A DNA stretch of 5,431 nucleotides from an uncultured Collinsella sp. (lineage in GTDB: Bacteria; Actinomycetota; Coriobacteriia; Coriobacteriales; Coriobacteriaceae). Shown here in pieces: positions 1 to 4,846 of this stretch. Each line of letters begins with the position of its first letter. Positions within the stretch are counted from its first letter, which is position 1. The notes under the pieces were generated by a model. The model was not told the DNA's origin. It saw only the letters and a program-made list of their open reading frames with translations, and ran no database searches. Location of the stretch: contig USOF01000107.1 of NCBI GenBank assembly GCA_900556285.1, forward strand, positions 1 to 5,431, in the 5' to 3' direction. The position numbers and the translations under genes are program-made.

Positions 1-620
1 GAGATGGGCGAGACGGCCGTTTTGGTTGCGCTCGTGAGCTCGTCTGCCAGCGCGTCAAGGGAAGCCCACTTAGACGTGTCCTTTACGGCAACGGGCACGG
101 CCACGCGCCCAAAGGGCATCAGATGCACGAGCGTGTTCTTGGAGATGTTGGAGTTGGGCACAATGATGGTCTGCCCGCAGGCGTCCTCGATGGTTGTGTG
201 ACGCCAGGTGATATCTTGGACCACGCCCGACACGCCGCCGACCTCGATATTGTCGCCGGGTTTGATAATGCCCATAAAGGTCACCTGCATACCGCCGATA
301 AGGTTCGACAGCGTGTCCTGAAAGCCGAGCGAGATGGCGATGCCGCCGACGCCAAGAGCGGCGACGAGGGCGTTTGCATTAATGCCAAAACAGTTGTCGA
401 GGATAAAGCTGCCGCCGATCATCCAGATGACGGCGCGTGTGATGTTGATGAAGATACTCGATGCCGGAAGCGGGTTATCGTCTCGGTTAAGCAGATGGTT
501 CAGGGTCTTGGATACGACCTTGGCGGCGACGGCGGTGCCTATCGCCAAGATGACGGCCCAGATGATGTTGTGGACCCACCGTTGCTCAAAGAAATGAAGA
601 ATCGGCTCAAACAATTCCAT
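1..620 (-). CDS. MscS-family small-conductance mechanosensitive ion channel (partial, C-terminus off the left edge)
   Basis: Mechanosensitive channels of this family sit in the cytoplasmic membrane and open under tension to release solutes during osmotic downshock. The visible 206 residues start at the ATG 618-620, preceded by AGGAGG (631-636) at 10-base spacing. Two hydrophobic helices lie near residues 17-37 and 57-77. A third, pore-lining helix (about 82-113) is rich in Gly and Ala (ALVAALGVGGIAISLGFQ, then LSNLIGG), matching the TM3 pattern of E. coli MscS. The beta domain follows, with KPGDNIEVGGVSGVV (120-134) and the family-typical IIVPNSNISKNT (152-163). Three helices with a short N-terminus make it an MscS-size rather than a giant MscK-type member, and about 80-100 residues of the cytoplasmic cage should be missing. 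No frameshift is seen. The family call is firm; the exact subfamily and any ion selectivity cannot be read. Confidence 0.93.
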   Translation of the reverse strand, partial: MELFEPILHFFEQRWVHNIIWAVILAIGTAVAAKVVSKTLNHLLNRDDNPLPASSIFINITRAVIWMIGGSFILDNCFGINANALVAALGVGGIAISLGFQDTLSNLIGGMQVTFMGIIKPGDNIEVGGVSGVVQDITWRHTTIEDACGQTIIVPNSNISKNTLVHLMPFGRVAVPVAVKDTSKWASLDALADELTSATKTAVSPI

Positions 621-749
621 GTAGGGAAAACCTCCTAATGATCGTCCAACCATGATACCCACCAAGAAGCCCGTCCGATCAAATTCGGACGGGCTTCTGT
701 GCTCGATATAAGGTTTACGCGGTGGGGCTGCAAGGCCCGGCGGTGTAGC
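621..749. other. Gap between nucleotidase and MscS-type gene
   Basis: This 129-base gap holds the hairpin at 665-698 and the AGGAGG ribosome binding site of the channel gene (631-636). The best promoter-like pair on the minus strand, TTGGTG and GATCAT with a 16-base spacer, would start transcription almost inside the ribosome binding site, so it is not credible. The channel gene may rely on read-through or on a promoter I cannot recognise. Confidence 0.4.
665..698 (-). terminator. Hairpin terminator after the nucleotidase gene
   Basis: A perfect 14-bp inverted repeat (AGAAGCCCGTCCGA at 665-678 and its complement at 685-698) encloses a 6-base loop. It lies 51 bases beyond the nucleotidase stop codon and upstream of the mscS-type gene's start. 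The stem is GC-rich with an AGAAG/CTTCT base. The tract after it on the minus strand (CTTCTTGGTGGG) has few T residues, so termination efficiency is uncertain. Its position suggests it separates the nucleotidase transcript from the channel gene. Confidence 0.75.
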
Positions 750-2774
750 TTAGCGTCGACGCTTCCAGATAATGCCGAGAATGATGACGATGATGCCGCC
801 GATAAGGCACGCGCCAACTACTGCCAGCGTGCGGTCTCCCGTTGCGGCGAGCTTACCGGTCGTCTTCTTGGTGATGACCTTCGTGGTCGTCGTGTCCGTC
901 TTAGGCGAGGGCTTAGGCGTCGGGGCCGGTGTGGGCGTGGGGTCCACGGCAGCGGAGCCAAAGCTGATGGTGCCCGCGAGCGAGGCCATCTTGCTCTCCC
1001 AGCTGTTCTGCCCGATCAACGCCCTTAGCGCTGACTCGCAGGTACCCCACTCGGTGTGCTTGGTGGCGTTTGTGAAGGTGGGGAAGTCGGTCGTGCTGGT
1101 GATGATGTAGTTGTTGGTGGCGACGGTATAGGCCTTGGCGGGGTCGAGCGTGCTGCCGTCCTTGGTGAGTGTGGCACTCACAATGCGCTTGCCTTCGGGC
1201 TGCGTCCAATCAATCGTCACGTTGATGCCGCCAAAGGAGAGAACGCTGCCAGAGTCATCGCGCCACTTGTACTTGTCTTGCGCCTCCTGCTCGGTGTGAC
1301 CGGCCGCCACATAAGCCTGCTGAAGCTTGTAGCTGTCGTTGCAATCGTCGCTAATTTGTAGCGAGTGCTCGAGCGCTGCGAGGAAGTCAGCGCCGGTCAT
1401 GGTCCAGGTCTCCACGGTGTTGCCGTAGGGCGAGATAGCGATGACGTTGCCGGCGGTCACGTTGCCCGCCGCGATGCCGCCGCGGATGCCGCCAGCGTTT
1501 TCGATAGCGAGGTCCGCGCCCGTCAGGGCAAGATAGGAGCCGCAAATCACATGGCCGATGGTCTGGGCCTTGGTGGTGTCGCCCTCCTTACTGGGGCGGA
1601 AATCGGTGGTGCGCACCATTTCCCAACCATGCGTGCCTGCGGCGTCCTCGCCGTAGAAATAGTTGGTGGTGGATGTGCTGAGCACCTTGTTCGATTCGTT
1701 TTCAAAGGCCTCGTCGAGCGGCTTGATCTTGTTGCGGACGTCTTCAAGGCGGCTTTGGTAGTCGGAGCCCTTGTCGGGGTCTGCCAAAAGGTCGTTGACG
1801 TTCTTGGCGGTGTAGAGCTTCTCGTCACTGCCGTCTGCAGGGACCGTGACCGTGTCATCGTCGGTCGTCTCGGTGCCATTCGTGTCGTACTTGTACGGAA
1901 TGGAAAGCAGCCCCACCTCGGCAAAGGCGCTGCCTGCCTCAACAACGTGGATCGTCTTGCCGTCGGCTCCCGTCACCTTCTCGTTAAGGTTGATGTGCTC
2001 GTGGCCTGCGATAAGGGCATCGACGCCACGGAGTCGCGTGGCAAAGGTTTTTGCGTCGAGCGTGTGCGCGATACACACAACAACATCGCAGCCCTCCCTG
2101 CGCAGCTGCTCTGCCTCGGCATTGATGGCGTTCGCGGCACTCGAGAAGCTGGTGCCCGCGACTAGGTCTGCACGCAACGAGGAGCCAAGCGACTCATCCA
2201 TGGCTCCTACAACGCCGACCTTGATCTGGTAGGCGAACGTTGAGTGATTTTCGCTGTCCTCCCAGGTGCGGTCGAGCGTCTTGGTGATGCTCGAGCTCCA
2301 TACGCCGCTCGTGGACGTTGCGTTCGCGCAAAGCATGGCGAAGGGCGTGCCGGTGGTGCTGTAGCCGGTCATGGTGCGGAGTTTGTCTGCGCCGTAGCTC
2401 CAGTCGTGGTTGCCTGGCGTGGTCGCGTCGTAGCCGTCGGCGTAGAAGGTGTCCATGAGCTCGGCGATGCTCTTACCCTCGCTCATGGTGGCGAAGGACT
2501 GTCCGTGGAAGGTGTCGCCCGCATCGAGCAAAAGATCGGGGGCGTTGCCCTGGGCGCTATAGAGAACTGCCAGTCCGTCGAAGCCGACGGTGCCGGTGCC
2601 CTTGCTTTCGTTGTAGCTGTACTTGTAGCTGCCGTGGATGTCGTTGGTGTGCATGATGGCCACGGAGCCGTCAATAGCGGCGGGCAGGTTCCCCGCGAAA
2701 GCGAGGCTTGGGATGCCTGCGAGCGAGCCGGCAAACAACGCGGCGGCTAACGCAAGGCGGGGGAGTCTTTTCAT
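750..2774 (-). CDS. Cell-wall-anchored 5'-nucleotidase / 2',3'-cyclic nucleotide phosphodiesterase (UshA/YfkN-like, LAATG sorting signal)
   Basis: Predicted extracellular metallophosphoesterase of 674 residues that removes phosphate from nucleotides, yielding nucleosides and phosphate. A Sec signal peptide (KR charge, hydrophobic 7-21) ends at AFA before residue 28. The metal-site motifs of the family are all present: NDIHG (44-48), DAGD (84-87), GNHD (121-124), IAH (235-237) and GHEH (257-260). The C-terminal nucleotidase domain follows, with NAGGIRGG (426-433) and SPYGNTVETWTMTG (448-461). A Pro/Thr/Lys linker (about 611-640) leads to LAATG (642-646), a hydrophobic helix (about 648-668) and the tail KRRR, a sortase signal of the LAxTG type. 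The start at 2772-2774 is set by AAGGA seven bases upstream and by the intact signal peptide. The gene stands alone between two terminators. Substrate preference (AMP, ATP, UDP-sugars, cyclic nucleotides) cannot be read. The helix before NAGGIR reads CGSYLAL, without the DA(M/L)R-like word common in relatives. Confidence 0.93.
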   Translation of the reverse strand: MKRLPRLALAAALFAGSLAGIPSLAFAGNLPAAIDGSVAIMHTNDIHGSYKYSYNESKGTGTVGFDGLAVLYSAQGNAPDLLLDAGDTFHGQSFATMSEGKSIAELMDTFYADGYDATTPGNHDWSYGADKLRTMTGYSTTGTPFAMLCANATSTSGVWSSSITKTLDRTWEDSENHSTFAYQIKVGVVGAMDESLGSSLRADLVAGTSFSSAANAINAEAEQLRREGCDVVVCIAHTLDAKTFATRLRGVDALIAGHEHINLNEKVTGADGKTIHVVEAGSAFAEVGLLSIPYKYDTNGTETTDDDTVTVPADGSDEKLYTAKNVNDLLADPDKGSDYQSRLEDVRNKIKPLDEAFENESNKVLSTSTTNYFYGEDAAGTHGWEMVRTTDFRPSKEGDTTKAQTIGHVICGSYLALTGADLAIENAGGIRGGIAAGNVTAGNVIAISPYGNTVETWTMTGADFLAALEHSLQISDDCNDSYKLQQAYVAAGHTEQEAQDKYKWRDDSGSVLSFGGINVTIDWTQPEGKRIVSATLTKDGSTLDPAKAYTVATNNYIITSTTDFPTFTNATKHTEWGTCESALRALIGQNSWESKMASLAGTISFGSAAVDPTPTPAPTPKPSPKTDTTTTKVITKKTTGKLAATGDRTLAVVGACLIGGIIVIILGIIWKRRR
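758..853 (-). other. Cell-wall sorting signal (LAATG, membrane helix, Arg tail)
   Basis: The last 32 or so codons of the nucleotidase encode KLAATGD, then a helix rich in Ala, Val, Ile, Leu and Gly, then WKRRR at the end. This is the three-part layout of sortase substrates. LAxTG in place of LPxTG is known for class E sortases of high-GC Gram-positives. A matching sortase gene is not in this window. Confidence 0.8.
2284..2645 (-). other. Metallophosphoesterase metal-site segment within the nucleotidase
   Basis: This stretch codes for residues of about 44-164 of the nucleotidase and holds the first three metal-binding motifs: NDIHG (Asp45, His47), DAGD (Asp84, Asp87) and GNHD (Asn122, His123). 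The remaining ligands are His237 in IAH and His258/His260 in GHEH, encoded further left. By analogy with UshA-type enzymes these residues hold two divalent metals, and the Asn-His pair stabilises the transition state. No ligand is missing, so catalysis is expected to be intact. Confidence 0.8.
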
Positions 2775-2795
2775 GGCAGTTTCCTTAGTCCTTAG

Positions 2796-2808
2796 CCAGA
2801 ATGTCTGG
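2796..2808. promoter_or_regulatory. Small dyad CCAGA-ATG-TCTGG in the nucleotidase leader
   Basis: Five-base arms around a three-base centre (CCAGA 2796-2800, TCTGG 2804-2808) lie just downstream of the candidate -10, in the untranslated leader of the nucleotidase gene. The place would suit a repressor operator, but a dyad this short occurs by chance, and no known operator is recognised. Confidence 0.2.
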
Positions 2809-2811
2809 TTG

Positions 2812-2840
2812 AATATCGGATTATCGACATAATATGCGAA
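2812..2840 (-). promoter_or_regulatory. Candidate promoter of the nucleotidase gene
   Basis: An AT-rich stretch sits between the upstream terminator and the nucleotidase start. On the minus strand TTCGCA (2835-2840) and GATATT (2812-2817) are 17 bases apart; each matches the sigma-70-type -35/-10 consensus at four of six positions. A better -10 word, GATAAT (2820-2825), lacks a well-spaced -35. A promoter is expected here because a strong terminator lies just upstream, but the exact elements are uncertain. Confidence 0.3.
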
Positions 2841-2878
2841 AACCGCCGCAAGGGCGTCTGTCCCTTTGCGGCGGTTTT
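2839..2878. terminator. Strong, probably bidirectional, intrinsic terminator after the ABC operon
   Basis: The left arm AAAACCGCCGCAAGGG (2839-2854) pairs with CCCTTTGCGGCGGTTTT (2862-2878) with a single bulged base and a 7-base loop. On the minus strand it follows the ATPase stop by about 54 bases and is trailed by TTTT. The A-tract/GC stem/T-tract symmetry means it could also stop transcription arriving on the plus strand. It isolates the nucleotidase gene from the transporter operon. Confidence 0.88.
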
Positions 2879-2888
2879 GACGTTTGCG

Positions 2889-2933
2889 CAGGTAAAACCT
2901 GCCAAAATAAACCTGTCCCTTTTTGGTAGGTTT
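2889..2933. repeat. AAACCTG repeat cluster with nested inverted repeats, overlapping the ATPase stop codon
   Basis: Three copies of an AAACCTG-like word lie within 45 bases: AAACCTGCC (2895-2903), AAACCTGTCC (2909-2918), and an inverted copy GGTAGGTTT (2925-2933). AAACCTGCCAAAA (2895-2907) pairs with TTTTGGTAGGTTT (2921-2933) with one G-T pair on the plus strand, giving a 13-bp stem with a 13-base loop. A smaller dyad, CAGGT-AAA-ACCTG (2889-2901), overlaps it. CTGTCCCTTTTTGG (2913-2926) also matches CTGTCCCTTTGCGG (2858-2871) inside the adjacent terminator at 12 of 14 bases. The stem's right arm reaches into the ATPase stop codon (2932-2934). It may be a dispersed REP-like element or a terminator remnant; copy number cannot be judged from one window. 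Confidence 0.55.
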
Positions 2934-3726
2934 AGCTCAGCAGCATGCGGTCGTTGGCGAGCTCGCCGCCCGAGACCTCCTCGAACTTCTGCAGCAGGTC
3001 GGCGACGGTGAGCGACTTCTTCTCATCGCCCGCCACGTCGTAGATTACGTGGCCCTCGTGCATCATGATCAGACGGTTGCCCAGGCGGATGGCGTCGTTC
3101 ATATTGTGCGTGACCATGAGCGTGGTCAGGTGGTTCTCGTCGACGATCTCCTCGGTTAGGTTAAGCACCTTGGAGGCCGTCTTGGGGTCGAGCGCTGCGG
3201 TGTGCTCGTCGAGTAGCAGCAGGCGAGGCTTGGTGAGCGTGGCCATGAGCAGGGTGAGCGCCTGGCGCTGTCCGCCCGAAAGCAGACCGACCTTGGCGTT
3301 GAGGCGCGTGTCCAGACCGAGGTCAAGGCGCTTAAGCAGCTCAACGTACTCGTCCTTTTCGGCCTTGGTGACGCCCCACGAAAGACCGCGACGCTGGCCG
3401 CGGCGCTTGGCAAGGGCAAGGTTCTCAGCGATCTGCATGTCGGCAGCGGTACCGCGCATAGGGTCCTGGAACACGCGGCCCAGATACTTGGCGCGCTGCG
3501 ACTCGCTCAGGCGCGAGATGTCGGTGCCGTCGAGCTCGATAACGCCTGAATCGAGCGGATACACGCCGGCGATCATGTTGAGCAGCGTGGACTTGCCGGC
3601 GCCGTTGCTGCCGATCACGGTTACAAAGTCGCCGTCATTCAGGGTGAGGTCGACGCCGGTGAGCGCGCGCTTCTCGGTGACGGTGCCCTTGTTAAAGGTC
3701 TTCTTGACGTGCGAGAGCTTAAGCAT
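2932..3726 (-). CDS. ABC importer ATP-binding protein (TrpZ / COG1101-like)
   Basis: ATPase that powers the importer encoded with it, 264 residues, on the cytoplasmic side of the membrane. All nucleotide-binding motifs are intact: Walker A GSNGAGKST (39-47), Q-loop VFQDP with Gln87, signature LSGGQ (149-153), Walker B LLLLDE (169-174), D-loop-type ALD (178-180) and switch His207 in THN. The start is placed at ATG 3724-3726 because MLKLSHVKKTF is the usual beginning of this family; an AAGGGG-like site lies about ten bases upstream. The frame stays open upstream to 3804, but that part overlaps the permease and looks non-native. An in-frame ATG at 3733-3735 (MRQMLKL) is a possible alternative. 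The first codons overlap the permease stop by 8 bases, which suggests translational coupling. In this family the gene is the last of a binding protein-permease-ATPase set, as here. Substrate is set by the partner proteins. Confidence 0.92.
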   Translation of the reverse strand: MLKLSHVKKTFNKGTVTEKRALTGVDLTLNDGDFVTVIGSNGAGKSTLLNMIAGVYPLDSGVIELDGTDISRLSESQRAKYLGRVFQDPMRGTAADMQIAENLALAKRRGQRRGLSWGVTKAEKDEYVELLKRLDLGLDTRLNAKVGLLSGGQRQALTLLMATLTKPRLLLLDEHTAALDPKTASKVLNLTEEIVDENHLTTLMVTHNMNDAIRLGNRLIMMHEGHVIYDVAGDEKKSLTVADLLQKFEEVSGGELANDRMLLS

Positions 3727-4642
3727 CTGCCTCATCCCCCTTCGTGTAGGAGCTGCGGAGCTTATAGCGCTCCCAAACCACGGGCACGCACAGGGCCACG
3801 GCAACGATCACGGCGGAGAGCAGCTTCATGTCGTTGGCGTCCATGCCCAACTGCAGCACGATAGCGCGGATAAGGAAGTACACCACGGAGCCAAAGACGG
3901 CGGAGGCCAGGCGAACGCTAAACTGCGTGAGACCGCCGGGCAGCAGGCGGCCGAGCACCTCGCCGATAACAATGGCGGCAAGACCGATAACGATGGCGCC
4001 GGTGCCCATGCCAATGTCGGCGTACTTCTGGCTCTGGCAGATGAGCGCACCCGAAAGGCCGATAAGGGCGTTGGAGAGCACGAGGGCGATCATCTTGGTG
4101 GAGTTGGTGTTGACGCCCAGGGCGCGGATCATGTACTCGTTGTTGCCGGTGGCACGCAGCGCCGAGCCGATCTCGGTGCCAAAGAACCAGTACAGGATGG
4201 CGACGATGGCCACGGCCAGCACAATGCCCAGGATGATGGCAACGGTGGACTGCGGCAGGCCCGTCATGTGGCTGACGGATGAGAAGATGGTGCCCTTGGC
4301 AAGGATGGGCGTGTTGGATTTGCCCATGATGCGCAGGTTGATGGACCACAGACTGATCTGCGTCAGGATTCCGGCGAGGATCGCGGGAATCTCAAAGACA
4401 GTGGTCAAAATGCCCGTGACGGCGCCCGCGATGGCACCGGCACACATGCCGGCCAAAACAGCGAGCAGCGGGTCGACGTTGTTATTGACGATGAGCACGG
4501 CGCAGACGCAGCCGCCGAGGGCAAAGCTGCCGTCACAGGTCATATCGGGGATGTCGAGCAGGCGGAACGTGATAAACACGCCAAGTACCATAATGCCCCA
4601 GAGGACGCCCTGCGAAACGGCGCCTTGCAATGCAATAAGCAT
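3719..4642 (-). CDS. ABC importer permease (TrpY / COG4120-like)
   Basis: Integral membrane subunit of 307 residues that would form the homodimeric channel of the importer. About eight or nine hydrophobic segments are visible, roughly at 8-28, 40-56, 63-83, 85-104, 138-160, 186-206, 213-236, 250-272 and 280-297. The N-terminal word FRLLDIPDMTCDGSFALGG (26-44) is characteristic of this permease family, which belongs to the branched-chain amino acid/sugar permease superfamily. GSALRATGNNEYMIRALG (159-176) occupies the place of the EAA-like loop that docks on the ATPase. The start at 4640-4642 has AGGAGG (4651-4656) eight bases upstream. The charged tail (KLRSSYTKGDEADA) is cytoplasmic and overlaps the ATPase start. 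It lies 204 bases after the binding-protein gene, an unusually wide gap for an operon, filled partly by a hairpin. Confidence 0.92.
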   Translation of the reverse strand: MLIALQGAVSQGVLWGIMVLGVFITFRLLDIPDMTCDGSFALGGCVCAVLIVNNNVDPLLAVLAGMCAGAIAGAVTGILTTVFEIPAILAGILTQISLWSINLRIMGKSNTPILAKGTIFSSVSHMTGLPQSTVAIILGIVLAVAIVAILYWFFGTEIGSALRATGNNEYMIRALGVNTNSTKMIALVLSNALIGLSGALICQSQKYADIGMGTGAIVIGLAAIVIGEVLGRLLPGGLTQFSVRLASAVFGSVVYFLIRAIVLQLGMDANDMKLLSAVIVAVALCVPVVWERYKLRSSYTKGDEADA

Positions 4643-4650
4643 GCTTCATA

Positions 4651-4656
4651 CCTCCT
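4651..4656 (-). promoter_or_regulatory. Ribosome binding site fixing the permease start
   Basis: AGGAGG on the minus strand is eight bases from the ATG at 4640-4642. Another ATG at 4647-4649 is only one base from this site and out of frame with the permease, so the spacing selects the 4642 start. Confidence 0.8.
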
Positions 4657-4746
4657 AGGATAGGGTGGACACGTGAGTCACCATGATAGCGGTAACAATG
4701 CATAAAAGAGCTGCGGCCGGATGTTTTGTCTCATCCGTAACAAGCA

Positions 4747-4775
4747 GGGCGAACGCCGGTCTTTGGCGTTCGCCC
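4747..4775 (-). terminator. Intercistronic hairpin, candidate partial terminator or mRNA stabiliser
   Basis: GGGCGAACGCC (4747-4757) and GGCGTTCGCCC (4765-4775) form a perfect 11-bp stem with a 7-base loop, 71 bases after the binding-protein stop. The minus-strand sequence after it, TGCTTGTTACGG, is only moderately T-rich, so full termination is unlikely. In ABC importers such hairpins often allow much binding protein and less permease/ATPase to be made. Confidence 0.6.
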
Positions 4776-4846
4776 CTGTGGCTCAGATATTGAATAACAC
4801 GGCAACGGCGCGAGTGCGTGCCCTAGACGCGCTACCGCGCATGGCG

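Larger units (their letters stand above)
4643..4846 (-). other. Intercistronic region between binding protein and permease
   Basis: This 204-base gap holds no credible gene. It contains the 11-bp hairpin at 4747-4775, a weaker 6-bp hairpin CGGATG/CATCCG (4718-4723 with 4732-4737), a CACGTG palindrome (4670-4675) flanked by GGTG and CACC words, and the permease ribosome binding site. After the weaker hairpin the minus strand runs into CTCTTTTATG, a short T-tract. I could not pick a convincing internal promoter. The layout suggests differential expression within one operon. Confidence 0.5.

Noticed and set aside
123..638. Plus-strand open frame opposite the MscS-type gene
   Set aside because: The minus strand gives a clear channel with pore helix and VPNS motif, while this frame is Asp/Gly/Ala-rich with no family features.
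1365..2165. Long open frame on the plus strand opposite the nucleotidase gene
   Set aside because: It is a mirror of GC-rich codons on the minus strand: Ala/Arg/Gly/Val-rich, no recognisable domain, no good ribosome binding site, and the opposite strand encodes a complete enzyme with all its motifs.
750..3726. Functional link between the nucleotidase and the ABC importer, such as nucleoside uptake
   Set aside because: A strong terminator and a likely new promoter separate them, and the importer belongs to the COG2984 family rather than the BMP-type nucleoside importers.
3727..3804. Longer N-terminus for the ATPase, starting at 3804
   Set aside because: The extra 26 residues (beginning MPWPCACPW) lie entirely inside the permease coding region, are unlike ATPase N-termini, and the normal family start MLKLSHVKK is at 3726.
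3065..4282. 405-codon open frame on the plus strand across the ATPase and permease genes
   Set aside because: It spans two firmly identified genes on the other strand, is Ser/Arg-rich then His/Gly/Asp-rich, and resembles no protein family; it is an antisense shadow.
3828..4658. Plus-strand open frame opposite the permease, rich in Met, Pro and Arg
   Set aside because: The composition is what complementing a hydrophobic membrane protein gene gives; there is no domain or start signal.
4664..4682. GGTG/CACGTG/CACC dyad upstream of the permease
   Set aside because: The CACGTG core is palindromic, but the outer arms are offset and mismatched, and no regulator is recognised; noted only as part of the gap.
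4801..4846. GCGC-rich palindromic words just after the binding-protein stop
   Set aside because: GCGC and CGCG words can be folded several ways, but each stem is short or mismatched; nothing stands out from GC-rich background.
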